DNA from: Bilabrum cf. latius
Taxonomy: Eukaryota > Bigyra: Bicosoecida > Bigyra > Bicosoecida
Length of the DNA: 64,000 nt
Assembly: GCA_965178125.1 (NCBI GenBank)
Contig: OZ237739.1
Coordinates: 1,240,001 to 1,304,000 of the forward strand
Reading direction: 5' to 3'
Positions 1 through 10,958 of the stretch are shown here, in pieces. The notes below the pieces were generated by a model, which saw nothing but the letters and a program-made list of their open reading frames with translations, was not told the origin of the DNA and made no database searches. A program made the translations under genes and the position numbers. Each line of letters begins with the position of its first letter. The first letter of the stretch is position 1.

Positions 1-1674
1 TTCACCATGAGCAGCTTGTTCCCTGGATTGTTCCCTGGTGACTCCAGGTGGTTGCGCCTGTGCCCTCGGCCCTGCCATGCTGACGGCTCCCGCGCTGGAA
101 CCCACTCTCCCAAAGACATGAGCCGCGCTCTCTCTCATCACAGCAACCGCACGGTGGCTCGTAGAGCTTTGCTATCTGGCCATCGTCTGCGGGTACACAC
201 CCGGCCCGGTAGAAGGGGTGAAGGGATCATCACCTTCCATTTCATCGCCAGCAATGTGCCGTTCCTGATACCTAGGCGACAAGCTACCCTACAGGGCCGG
301 TTGGAGACTGCCTTTGCGCACCACGGGTGATTGGTCCACCAGCTCCAATGAGCTTCCGCCGGTACCCGATGTAATCCCCGCTGTGCCTGACGTCACTCCC
401 GCCGTCACTCCCGCATTTCCTGAAGTCACACCTCCAGCGCCCGCGCTACTGCCTGTCAGTGTGGCAGACTAACCCCCCGCTAGGAGCCGCGTTGGTCTGC
501 CGCCCCGCTGCAGCGCACTGCCAGCGCCGATGGGCCGCGGTGCCGAAGAGCCGTCGTGGCTCCGCACACGGCCCAAAGTGAGCCGGGGGTGCGAATGCGC
601 GGCGCCAGTGCCAGTTCCGCTCATGCTCAGCAACCCGGCGCTGCTGCTGCCCTCAGCCGTGGAAAGCTGCACCCTGAGCTCCTGCGCCTGCAGGGAATTG
701 CGCGGCCGCCTCGCCGTAGCCTTCCCCATCCGCACGCCCGCGGGGTCCAGTCCCCTGCTCCATGAGATGAGCTGGTGCGACCAGTCCTTGGCTAGTGCCT
801 CCCCCCTGTAGGCCCTGCTCCTGATCCGATCCCGCGCCCTGACGCGATCGTCACACCGAGCGTCGCTGCTCTCTAGCCCGTCAAGGGCCGACAGCGGCCG
901 CGAGATGGCTGCCAGCTCCCCGCCCCGGGGCGAGCTCATCGTTCCGTCTCGGCCCGCGTCTGCCGGACAGGACGCAGCAGCCAGCGACCGGGCGGCGGTC
1001 GCTCCTTCGTACAATGCGGAACCAGCGCCTGATTCAGCGCTACTGCTAGTGATGATCGCACCCTTCCTGGCATTTGCAGCAGTGATTCCCTCGGGAATGC
1101 TACGTTCTGACACTGGGGAGTATCCCGTACGACGGCGCCTCGGGAGCACATCGAAGCGGGAAAACTTGTGCTTGCGGCGGCCGCGATGCGCTATGCTTTC
1201 ATTTTGTTTCATTGCAAAGTATCCCGGGTCTACATGGATGCCCTTGCCTGGTTCGCTTGCACCCAGTGCTTTCGCTTGGTCGTGACGTCGAGTTCGCTTA
1301 GGCGGTTCAGCGGCGGGCAGCGTCGTGCATGCTCCTCTCGCTTGGGCTGAGCAAGGCCTTGAGCCTACTGACTGTATAGCGTCAGTTTCTATCCCTGCGC
1401 GCGAGTTAGCGCTGCGCAGCTCGCCGTTTGTGCGACCGCCACCAAGCTGTCGCGGTCGCAGTGTCAATTCCACCTGCAAAACCGGTCGTACCACGAGCGC
1501 TGAACACTACATTGTGCATTTTAATGGGCTAAGCATTTTGGGTTCGGTATCGCACACAATGCACTGATGGGGAGCGGTAGCATCTACATTAAGGAGAGCC
1601 AACTGGAACGAGTAGGGAAGATCCCCCGAATCAAGGCTGTAGCCAACCCTTTTGGGCAGCGTGGGCTACAGCAT
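1..1674 (-). CDS. Hypothetical low-complexity protein, 3' end outside the window
   Basis: Minus-strand reading frame open for about 558 codons when UAG is read as Gln. It begins after a TGA at 1743-1741 and runs off the left edge without a stop. UAG codons lie at 1668-1666, 1509-1507, 471-469, 291-289 and 174-172. I place the start at the ATG at 1674, the first in the frame; ATGs at 1536 and 1512 are alternatives. The N-terminal 70 residues look globular. The rest is rich in Ser, Gly, Ala, Arg and Thr, with a Gly-Val-Thr-Ser run around 420-360, and resembles the giant disordered protein at 19.9-28.7 kb in composition. No domain was recognised. The plus strand carries only short competing frames. 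Coding status is likely; the start is uncertain. Confidence 0.5.
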
Positions 1675-2368
1675 TGATCCAAAATATATTCTCTCCGAAT
1701 CAGATGGCCCATAATCCCTTATCTAGCAAGACAGTGCTCTTCAAACGTCAGCGGTGACGTTTTGCCGAGGTTGGAAGCAGTCTCTTACCTGTGCATCCTC
1801 CGTAGCAGTGCTGCTGCCACAAGCACCCATTGAATGACGAATTAAGTTTTCACGACCAGCTCCATCAACGGTCCAAATCAAGACCTGCTGCGTGCATTCC
1901 GCAATCTGACCCGCCGGGGTTCGTACGGCGGCTAGTCGTAGCAGCGCTCGTCATCCTCCAATCTATCTCTAAATGCAGTAAACCCGCGCGCAAGCTACGC
2001 TAGAGACCCTGGAAGTGCAATTCGTGAGCATTGGCAGTTGGTTTGCGGCAGCAATTGCCCGCGCTTCGCGGCGCTGCTCGCCGAGACGCAGCCAAGGCAG
2101 ACACGTTTCACACGCAGAAATCCCGTTTGATTGGCGAGGCGATCCGCAGACCCTTCTTGAGACGCACCACCTGAGCCCATTCGTGAATGAGTACACCAGC
2201 TGTACACTAGGACTGTGCGTGCAGAACAGGCAGGCGCCTTACTGTGCTTGGAGTGGTCCCGCACATAGATCGACCTGTCTGTGCCATTTCGCGCTAGGAA
2301 TTGAAACTTTGCTAGGAATAGGAATCTTCAGCAGCTATAACGCGCTCCTAAAAACAACTACCCCAGAA
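1675..2368. other. Intergenic, no feature seen
   Basis: About 690 bp between the presumed start of the minus-strand gene at the left edge and the 3' end of the aldo/keto reductase. Short frames exist on both strands but none has recognisable composition or conserved motifs. It should hold the promoter of the left-edge gene. Confidence 0.4.
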
Positions 2369-3568
2369 TCAGCACGGCTTGGCGCTCAGGCCGTCCCTCA
2401 GCCTGGCTCCCTGCACCCTCCAGCACATCTCGTAGGGGTAAGGGATCGCGGGCTCGGACAGCTTCGTCAGCTTGTCCATCTCCTCGCCGGAGAGCTCCCA
2501 ACCGCCGGCTGCCCCCGAGTTGTCGACCATATGCGCCATGGTGCGGGCCCCGATGACCACGGCTGGCACGGCCTCCCTCTGCAGCAGCCACCGGATGGCC
2601 ACCTGGGCCACGGTCCTCTTCTTGCCGTCCGCGATCTCCTTCATGGCATCGAGAAGGGCCCATGTGGACTCCTTGTTGAACTCGGAGTAGCCCGGGTGGC
2701 TCTGCAGCCGCTTCCCCGTGGTCTCCGCGGTCGCAACCCTTGTTCCCTCGGGCATCACGTCCTTCTTGAACTTGCCGCTGAGCCAGCCCCCCTTGAGCGG
2801 AGACCAGGGCAGCAGTGCCACCCCCTCCCTCCTGCAGACGTCCTGCAGCTCCCACTCGGTCTGCCTGCACAGCAGGGAGTACTGCGCCTGCAGAGAGGCG
2901 ATGCGGGGGATGCTGCGCTTGTCCAGCTCGTCCACGATCTTCTGCAGCTGCCAGCCCAGCACGTTAGAAACACCCACGTAGTGGAGCTTGCCCTCCTTCA
3001 CCAGGTCGTGCAGGGCCCCGTAGGTCTCGTCCAGGGGCGTCCCTTCGTCCCACGCGTGAGTCTGCATCACGTCGATGTAGTCGGTCTGCAGGCGCTCAAG
3101 CGATGCGGCCACGGCCTCGCGCACGTGCTTGCGGGAGAGGCCCACGCAGTTCACGTCCGCGGCGTCTCCCTTGCTGGCGTCGATGGGCATGGGAAAGCGC
3201 AGCTTGGTCATGACCACCAGCTTGGAGCGGATGGCCTTGTTCTTGGCGAGCCACGTGCCGACGATGCGCTCCGATTCGCCGTTGGTGTACACGTCCGCCG
3301 TGTCGATGGTGGTGCCGCCAAGCTCAACGAACTTGTCGAGCATGGCATGCGCGTCCTCCTCCGAAGTCTGGGGGCCAAAGGTCATGCATCCCACTGCGGT
3401 CGGGGAGATCGGACCGGTGTGCAACGAGGACATGATGAATTGTGCTATTGGGCGCATAAGATTTGCAAGCACTTGCAAGCCGCTTAACAATTCAGTTGAA
3501 AATCTCACGAATGATGTTGGAGACCTTAAGTCCAGTCTGCAAGCACATAAAAAGGAGAGGAACGTCAT
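2369..3568 (-). CDS. Aldo/keto reductase family oxidoreductase
   Basis: A 399-residue frame ending in TGA. It reads as an NADPH-dependent aldo/keto reductase of the AKR7/AKR11-13-like single TIM-barrel type. The catalytic tetrad is visible: Asp89 and Tyr94 in DTADVY, Lys122 in MTKL, His171 in MQTHAW. The C-terminal cofactor-binding part carries VVIGARTMAHMVDN. The barrel starts near Met46 (codon at 3433-3431), so that Met may be the true start. The 45 residues before it are hydrophobic with a few Arg and could be an organelle-targeting presequence. No in-frame UAG. It is divergent from the thioredoxin-domain gene, sharing roughly 420 bp of upstream DNA. The family is secure; the substrate cannot be read from sequence. 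Confidence 0.93.
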   Translation of the reverse strand: MTFLSFLCACRLDLRSPTSFVRFSTELLSGLQVLANLMRPIAQFIMSSLHTGPISPTAVGCMTFGPQTSEEDAHAMLDKFVELGGTTIDTADVYTNGESERIVGTWLAKNKAIRSKLVVMTKLRFPMPIDASKGDAADVNCVGLSRKHVREAVAASLERLQTDYIDVMQTHAWDEGTPLDETYGALHDLVKEGKLHYVGVSNVLGWQLQKIVDELDKRSIPRIASLQAQYSLLCRQTEWELQDVCRREGVALLPWSPLKGGWLSGKFKKDVMPEGTRVATAETTGKRLQSHPGYSEFNKESTWALLDAMKEIADGKKRTVAQVAIRWLLQREAVPAVVIGARTMAHMVDNSGAAGGWELSGEEMDKLTKLSEPAIPYPYEMCWRVQGARLRDGLSAKPC

Positions 3569-3851
3569 CGGATCTTATCGGTTCGCAAACACTAGGAGCT
3601 AGCAATGAATTAAAGAAGATCCCACCTTGCCCAAATAGCTGTATGACATCTTTACGTCATCGCTAGATGCTGCGGCACCCCCTGCTGCCGCCATTTTTTG
3701 CCGGACTGTGCGAACTGCAACTCGACATCTGGTTTTTGCGTCTAAAGTAGCGAGTACTATTTGAGACGGATTTTTCGGCCAAAAATAAATACGTGTAAAC
3801 CTGTATTGCAAGCATCCGTTTCTCCCGAGAGTTTCGAGTTTAGACGGACGA
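3569..3851. promoter_or_regulatory. Divergent intergenic region, AKR / thioredoxin-domain gene
   Basis: 283 bp (418 bp if the AKR starts at Met46) between two head-to-head genes, so it should contain both promoters. It is less GC-rich than its flanks. No specific element can be named with confidence. Confidence 0.45.
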
Positions 3852-5120
3852 ATGAAAATTACCTGTCTTGCTGTGCTTGCGGGCGTGCTGGCCGTGGGTG
3901 GATGGCAGCGGGAGCCGTCGTTTGCAGTTGCAGCTGCCAGCTCATCCGATGCTGAGGTGGAGTTTGACGTGAATGCGGACGGGTCTTTCTCCCAGAAGAA
4001 GTCTACATCGCGAAAAACGAAGCGAAGCGCATCGAAATCGGGCAAGAAGAAGCACAAGACCGAGCGTAGCAAGAAAAAGCCAAAGACTCCGGCGGTCGTG
4101 GACGGCCCGAATCCGTTCGGTCGGGTGGCTGAGTTGGATTCCAGAGCCGCAAACGATTTAATATTTGGATTTGGTGGCGCAAAAGGCCGTCTGCACGCGG
4201 CTGCCATGGCGGAAGCCGCTCGTGACGGGGCCATCCGCGCCAAGAGCGGCACGTTCGGCAAGGAGCCCTACTCGACCTCGCTCTTTCCGCAGCCCGTGGG
4301 CGGCGAAGACGAGGAGGATGGATTGGACGGTGTGAGCGTCGGCGGCGAGGACATCGTGGAGAGCCTCGAGGCCGGGACGTCCGACGGCACGGAGGCCTAC
4401 CCCGAGCTCAAGCCCGCGCGGGACACCTCGCAGGATCCGTGGGTGCTCATGTTCTACGCGCCGTGGTGCCCCCACTGCAAGGACTTCAAGGGGCCGCTCC
4501 GCCGCGCCGCCAAGCGGCTGCAAGGCACGGCGCACGTTGCCACGGTGGACGGCACCTCGTCCAGGGAGCTCGCTAGCAGGTTCGGCGTGGGGGGATACCC
4601 GAGCATATACCTGCTCAAGAACGGGAGCGCGTGGACGTACAACCGACCCCGATCAGCTGACGCCCTGACGTGGTGGGTCAAGGAGGGTCACGCTCAGGAC
4701 GCCCCCCTGCCGTGGGCCGAGTCGCCCGTGGGACCGGTTGCAACCGCCAAGTCCCTGGTGTGGGCCGTGATCGACACGATCGCCGCCTCGACCAAGCCGA
4801 CGGCCGACGCCATCGGGGTGCCCGAGATCGGGGTGCAGTTCGCGATCGTGCTCTCCATGGTGATGGGCGCCGTGGGCGGGCTGGTCCTCTGCGCGGTGAT
4901 CGAGGGAGGTCACTGCCGCAGGGGTGGGTTCAAGTACGAGTACGAGCAGGAGGAGTGGTCGGAGGAGCAGTACCTGGCTGCGTTTGAAGGGGGCGGGTCT
5001 CAGGAGCGGCGCAAGCTGCTGCAGGAGGTTCGGTCTGCAGAGGAGCATCGCAAGGACAAGGCGACTCGCAGGCGGGAGGCGAACCGGGTGAAGAGGAAGG
5101 TGCAGGTGCAAAGCAAGTGA
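3852..5120 (+). CDS. PDI/TMX-like thioredoxin-domain membrane protein
   Basis: A 422-residue protein ending in TGA with no UAG codons. It has an N-terminal signal peptide (about residues 1-27), a Lys/Ser-rich basic stretch (about 48-80), an acidic linker, then a thioredoxin fold with active site WCPHC (Cys206 and Cys209) after VLMFYAP, and the cis-proline segment VGGYPSIYLL. A hydrophobic segment near 328-350 is a likely membrane anchor, followed by a charged cytosolic tail rich in Arg, Lys and Glu. CPHC is a redox-active dithiol variant found in PDI-family proteins. This architecture fits an ER transmembrane thiol-disulfide oxidoreductase. No KKXX or KDEL signal is seen. Role inferred from family; partners unknown. 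Confidence 0.88.
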   Translation: MKITCLAVLAGVLAVGGWQREPSFAVAAASSSDAEVEFDVNADGSFSQKKSTSRKTKRSASKSGKKKHKTERSKKKPKTPAVVDGPNPFGRVAELDSRAANDLIFGFGGAKGRLHAAAMAEAARDGAIRAKSGTFGKEPYSTSLFPQPVGGEDEEDGLDGVSVGGEDIVESLEAGTSDGTEAYPELKPARDTSQDPWVLMFYAPWCPHCKDFKGPLRRAAKRLQGTAHVATVDGTSSRELASRFGVGGYPSIYLLKNGSAWTYNRPRSADALTWWVKEGHAQDAPLPWAESPVGPVATAKSLVWAVIDTIAASTKPTADAIGVPEIGVQFAIVLSMVMGAVGGLVLCAVIEGGHCRRGGFKYEYEQEEWSEEQYLAAFEGGGSQERRKLLQEVRSAEEHRKDKATRRREANRVKRKVQVQSK

Positions 5121-5637
5121 GGATTCATGTCTACTTTTGCTTTTGCTGCGTGCACGGAACTTGCAAGTGGTCGATTTGCGCTCGTGTGTGGCGCCGCGGC
5201 GGCGGCTCTGGATTTGGCGCGGGTTCTTGCGCGATCCGTCAAACTCCAGCGACCGTATTTTGCTGTTCGGGGGGGGTTGCAACCGTCGATTTAATCTAGT
5301 TCTCAGCTAGCGAGTCAACACAATCCGTGTAAGTATCGCCATCTGGAACGCGTTAGTGTCGCTAGCAATAGTACTAGACTAGAAGGGATTTGATGCTCGA
5401 GCAAGTGCTTGGCCGCTCCGAGTCCACTACCCCCGAGTGTCGACACCGAGGACGCCCAGACTCGAATAAAGATAACGGGACAACCGAGTTGGCTTTAATG
5501 TCATAGATGCACTGGTTTTGAATGAAACAGAAAGAATTGAGTGCACCGTACCGCCAATAACGCAGGCATCTCATCGGTTGATCCACTGGAGCGTGCATGC
5601 CGCTCATCGCGCGGCGTCAACAAGCTTGCAAAGCAGC
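5121..5637. other. Intergenic, no feature seen
   Basis: About 500 bp between two convergent genes. Nothing beyond short chance frames was seen, and it should hold both 3' ends. Confidence 0.4.
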
Positions 5638-6587
5638 TCATGATGGAGATGTGGAAGCCGCCGTCGGCCCCGCCTCGCCACCAGGTTCTTCGTCACCCTT
5701 CGCGACCTCTGTAGTGCTACCTAGAGCCCCACAGCTTTCCTCAGCTGCACTCCCACTGGCAGCGCTCCTTGCAGCTGCTTCAGTTTCAACACGATCATCG
5801 ACTGGCTCCGGTTTGCTGCTGCATAGACGCACTGGGAAGTCTTCCATGGAGCTTCGCACCAGACGGCTCCCCTCAATCCATGCGATGGCCCTTGGACCCG
5901 CGCTCGCGCTAAATCCAATCGAAACAGGTTGTGGGATGAGCCCACCGGCACTAGTCTCGCCGATTTGCTTGATTCCTTCGAGCACCTTGCGGACGGGGTC
6001 TTTGCTGGAGCCAGGCAGGGCTTCTGGATCATCGTGTCGCATCAGTTCGCCCAGAACGGAACGGTCTGGCTGACTTCATGGGGAAGCCCTGTAGGTGTAT
6101 TACCAAGCGGGGTGTACCCCCCCAGTGCCAGATGAAACCGAAATGGTGGTTCGTCTGGGTGTTTTAGATGGAGAACTGCGCACTGGGCAACGAGAGCAGC
6201 GCGCGCAGCTTCTGCGACAACGAAAGAGGTAGGATCAGACACTGTTCGCGCCGCGTCGAGCTCTTCCCTTAGGACCGTATTTACCAGATCGGCAGTTTTC
6301 ATCGGGTCTGGACGATCGCTGGTCCCCGTTCCCTTGCCATCTGTGCCCATGCTCGCTTCAAGTTGCTCGCCCCACGCCTCCCGCCCGAGCCGCTCCAAGA
6401 GCCGTGAGGCGGTCGTGGACAAGCAATCCGCCACGCTGTTGGGATCTCGTGAGCGGAGTACCTCCATGAAAATCTTGGATGCATGCTTATGGTCCACGTC
6501 GATGTAGAACATCATGGCCTGAGCTTTGCTTCTTCCGAGTGGCGGTCCGATGCTTGCCATCTGCGTCGAGTATAGGTGGAAGCCCAT
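5638..6587 (-). CDS. Hypothetical protein with one very short intron
   Basis: Two adjoining minus-strand frames join into one protein of about 300 residues if a tiny intron is removed. The first frame (from ATG 6587) has an upstream in-frame TGA, so this start is well defined. It hits a TGA at 6044-6042, while the next frame continues in a coherent coding style to TGA at 5640-5638. Two introns restore the frame: 6117-6074 (44 nt, GTACAC...AAG, giving 301 aa) or 6103-6066 (38 nt, GTAATA...CCAG). The N-terminal two thirds are helical and Ala/Leu/Arg-rich; the C-terminus is acidic and Ser/Glu/Ala-rich. No UAG codons and no recognised family. A frameshift instead of an intron cannot be excluded. 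Confidence 0.55.
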
Positions 6588-7250
6588 GCGACGGTACCAG
6601 CAGCAGAACAGGTGTCTAGTTGGTTGTGTATTTATTCAGCATACAATTGTGCGGATCCAATCGCCTGTGCAAGTACTGAAGCCGCCGGCGCTGGGATCCG
6701 ACGGTGCTGTGGGAAAGTGCTGGTCGCAGCACAAGCACGCCTTCAAACAGGGGGTGATCGTTGAACAGCACACATGTACTCTTCTAAGAACTAATTGATC
6801 AATGGCAATCTCATTCTCACGTTTCTGCTCGACTCTTCTCAAGTATTGCTGGCCCGTGTATCCCGGTGCAGTTGCAGTTGCAGTTTGATCACGAGCGTCA
6901 TCACAACAAGTTCAAATTGCAGTAGTTGCAACCAGACTAAGCTCGTAGACTAGGTCATACGATAATCGGCCACACGGTGAGTGCATGCTGAGGAATCATG
7001 AGAATACGTGATGATTGAGGAAATAGCCCCACGTCTGGCCATTTCAAACTTGCATGCACGCCAAGCCTAGAATCGGATTGAAGAATGACCCGTTGTAATA
7101 GGATCAAGAAGTAGGTCAATTGCGATTGCTTTGCATTGAAGTAGGACGGTGCTGTATATTGTATCTTGCAAGACAAGCAATAGCCTGGGGTAGATTCGGA
7201 ATGAGGAATCCCCGAGCACTCTCCGTAGTGCACGCCGCGGCACAATACAG
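6588..7250. promoter_or_regulatory. Divergent intergenic region
   Basis: About 660 bp between two head-to-head genes, AT-richer than the surrounding coding DNA. It should hold both promoters. No conserved element or RNA gene was recognised. Confidence 0.4.
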
Positions 7251-10200
7251 ATGTCAGCGCAGCAGTAGGGAGCCATCGACAAATTACAAAAGGATCCGTC
7301 TGAAGCCCTATTCTTGGCGTGCCGCGTTGGGGATGCCAACTACACGAAATTTCTTGTGGATTGCGAAGGCGTAGATGTGAACAGCCGAGAGTTCGATGCT
7401 AGCGCGCTATACCACGCAGCACACTGTGGGTAGGCTAAAGTAGTTGCGTATCTACTCCATCGTGGCGCGATTGCATCGACAGCTGCGTTTGAGGGCGAAC
7501 GAGTAGCCTACGCGGCCTGTGCTCCGATTCGGGTGATCCTACGGAAGCACGAGGCGCGGCCAATCATGTCTTCCTTGACGGGATTTCCACGAGATATGTT
7601 AAATTTGTATAGTGGATACATAGAAGAGTCATTCTCACTCCGTGGTAAGCGCTAGCAGCGCCCTGACCTGCGCAACAACAGGGTTGACGTGGAGGTTGGC
7701 GCCAGTCGAGATGCTGCTGCGCAGGCCCTGCGCGATCGAGGTTTCGATGTCGCGTTTCAATTCAAGGCCCCAGCTGCAACGCGCACCGCAAGCAGCACGG
7801 AAACAGCTCCCGGCGGCAGAGTTCTCATCGGGGCCCACCGCTTCGTGCTCGCCTCCCAGAGCAGGCTCTTCCGCCGCCTGTTCGAGACAAGGTCAGCGTC
7901 GACTCTGCTGGACGGCTTGCCAGTCTACTCAGTTAAAGAGCCCAAGCTAGATGATGGGCAAGAAGAGGGCGGCGAGCCCGGGGAACCGCCAGGCGAGGGC
8001 GAGCAGCCCACGGCACCCGACGGCGGCCTGCAGGGCTTCGCGTCCTTGCTGCAGCACTACTACAGCGACATGGTGGCGGTTAAGCGAGGAGAGGAGAACA
8101 GTCTCCGTGCATTCGCCAAGCGCGCCGGTGCCAGTCACCTAATCGCGTCGCTGGCGGCCGAGCTGGCCATGATGGGATACAAGCCGATGCTGGCCGAGGC
8201 AGAGGAGCAGCGAGCCATGGAGGCGGGGGCTGAGGGGGACGTGGCGGCAGGCGAAGAGGGAGAAAACGACGCGGAACCACAAGCTAGTGCTGTTGCAGGT
8301 AGTATTAGTGAGGAGGACGGATTGGGTGGTGATCAAACCAGCGATAGAAGCGGCAGTGGAGGCGGAATCGGTGATGGATCGATCGACGAGCTGGACGAGT
8401 AGGATGAGGCCATCGAGCTTAGTGCCCGGGGCGGGTTGGACGCGCTTGCCGCGCCGGTCACTATCTCTTCCTAGGGACGTGATGATCAGGATGCAGCCGG
8501 TGCTGCGAGAGGTGGTGCAGGCCAAAGGGGTGCCGATGGGGCTGGCCAAAGGGGTGCCGGTGGTGACGGGGACCCTGCCACTGCCGAGCCTCGGACGATC
8601 TAGGAGGCCATGCAGCAGCGCAGGAGGGAGCGGAGGATGAGGCTGGAAGCGATCAGGAAGAGGAAGGCACGGGCCAACGGGCCGGGCTCGGGACTCCGGT
8701 CCGTGCTTTTGCTGCGCACAGAGGGGATGGGCTGGAGGCGGGTGGGCCGGGCGCTCGTGGGCGCTCACCCGGACCTTGCGCGAGCCCCGCTAGGGGTGTC
8801 CAAAGTGGACAGGCCATCGAGCGGAGCCGGAGCTGACGCATCTGCTAGGACTCGGAGCAGCCTGTTTGACGACGTCTTGCTGGTGGCGAAGGGATCGAGC
8901 ACCCCGGAGGCAGAGGCGGCGGCCGCTTGTGACGCGCTGGACGGATGGCGGGACCCCTGGGCAGCCAAGGGGAAGGCAGTGCTCAAGTCTATTCCCGTGG
9001 CGAGCGGAGGCTATGCCATTCGGTGTCATAGGTCCATCCTGTCTGCGAGATCGCCATACTTGGCAGCTCTGGTGCATGGCAGGTTCCGAGCTCCGCGTGC
9101 CGTTGGGGCGTCATCACGGGCGAAGGAAGAGAGCGGTGCCAGGCGCCTTCCCAGGGTGTGCGGGGTGACACTACCCGGAGCTACGCCTTTGGCCCTTGTC
9201 ATTGCCTGCCACTTTCTGTACAGCCACTCGCTGCCCCTCTGGTGCCTTGACGGCCGGTGCCCGCTCTCCGCCCTGCTGGACTGCGTCAGCCTTGCAGACG
9301 CTCTACTTGTTCCCTCGCTCCGCGACCGGCTGTTGGCCAGGATTGGACATTCTGGTAGATTGGCGGTGCGGGGGCTCAGGCACGTGAACAGCCCGCGCCG
9401 GGGAGCAAGAAGCCGGCCCGCGTGGGGTGACAGTGGCAGCGTGGCCGTTGCAGAGATGGAGATCCCAGACGGGGAGCAGGAGGATGAGGTGGAGGAAGGG
9501 GGCGATCGTCTTGAGGCAGTCATGGCATCGCTCCCTCCTCGATCGGCAGGGTGGGGTCACCGCACGAGGGCGGTGAGCCAGGAGCTGGCCCGGGCGGGGG
9601 AGGCTGCTCGTGCGAAGCGGCGGAGGTGGATGCAGCGGGCGGCGCAGATGCTGGGCGTGCGGCGGGCCTTCAAACTCTTCATGGACATGGACCGTGCGAC
9701 GGGATCGGATCAGGGATCGGATCAGAGATCGGATCAAGGGAAGGGAGGGTCCGCTGCCGCCGGAGAGCTCGGCGTCGGAGCAGCTGCGGATGGCGGACGG
9801 GCGCGCGCAGAGGATGCGGCGCACGCCGGCGACTCTGACGCATTGCGGTGGATCGACACTGCCCGGGTGCATGCGGTGCGCGGGCGAGTGGGTTGGGCTG
9901 TCCGGATGGCGGATCGCTGGGAGAGCGCTGCCAGTGGGAATGAGGGAGGGGGTGCAGGTGCGGCGCACGGGGGATCGCCGTCACAGGGGGCTGCTGCGCC
10001 CTCCGCTTCACCTGATACGAATTTCGGCTCCGAATCCGATGTTCCCCGGCTGCAGAGGGCGAGGAGCGAGGAGGAGGAAATGGAGCAGGAGCTGCTGGCC
10101 CTGAGGCCCTCCGGGGCGGCTGTGTTCCTCGAGGAGAGTGGCGGTCCCCCAACCGGGGAGGGGTCCGGGGGTTACCCCCCGTCTGGGGGTGGGAGCGCTG

Positions 10201-10958
10201 CCGCCTCTCGGGCCGCTCGGGAGGCCTCTGAGCTTGGGGACGAGGGCGCCTTCGAGAACGAGGTGATTGACTCCGAGACCAGGGCTAGGCTGGGGGCCAT
10301 GCTGACCAGGCACTGGGTCTCGCACACAGTGGACTTTCAGGTGCCTGTGTCTGCCTCGCTTTGCAGGTGGCTAGGGTGCGCGCTGGGGATGGCGATGGCT
10401 GCGTCGATGGGGCTGCTGGAACTCGGTGCTGGGGTGCGGGGGCGGAGTGCCGAGGGTTGCGCTGGCACTGGCGAGCTGCGTGCTGGAGAGAGCGGCAAGG
10501 GTAGTTCTGATGGTGGCCGGGATGCAACGGCTTTGGCTGAGGATGCCATCAGCAGACTGCTGAAAGGAGGTGGTGGCGGCGCCAATGGTGAGGATGGAGA
10601 GAGAGACAATGGAGAGTCGGCCGGGAGGGATGGGCTGGGGAGTGATGGTAATGGTGATGGTAATGGTGGTGGTAATGGTAATGGTGATGGTAGTGGTGAT
10701 GGGAGCGGTGATGGGAGCCGTCACGCATCCAGAGGTGATCTGCGTGAAGAGGGGGGGGAGTGGGGGCTCGTGCTGTCCTGGCTGCAGCATAGGATGCGAT
10801 CTGGTGACCCGCACGCGGCTGCGCTGCGCTAGCTGGTGTTGGAGGAGGGAACAAAATTGCTCAACCGATACATCGGGCTGGCGGGGGATGGGGCCGAGAG
10901 CGTCCGGGCGCTCGGGCACGAAGGGCTCGAGCGAGCTTGCGAGTTGATTGAAGGATGA
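7251..10958 (+). CDS. ABTB1: Ankyrin / double BTB-POZ protein (ABTB1/BPOZ type)
   Basis: An uninterrupted 1,235-codon frame if UAG is Gln, from ATG 7251 to TGA 10956-10958, with UAG at 7266, 7431, 7653, 8400, 8472, 8601 and 10830. Residues about 15-105 match the ABTB1 N-terminus: ankyrin segments [18 protein letters not shown] and ALYHAAHCG-[UAG][12 protein letters not shown], then [20 protein letters not shown], equivalent to the FDGERCLYGAL...IRRALR block of animal ABTB1. Two BTB folds follow, near 180-300 ([19 protein letters not shown]) and 580-700 ([18 protein letters not shown]). Such proteins often act as substrate adaptors of CUL3 ubiquitin ligases. At about 1,235 aa it is far longer than animal ABTB1 (about 480), due to acidic and Gly/Asn/Asp-rich inserts. 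The stop overlaps the first ATG of the next gene. Confidence 0.87.

Noticed and set aside
2015-3487. 490-codon plus-strand ORF antisense to the aldo/keto reductase
   Set aside because: It is a GC-driven shadow: the minus strand has the full catalytic tetrad, and the plus-strand translation has no domain.
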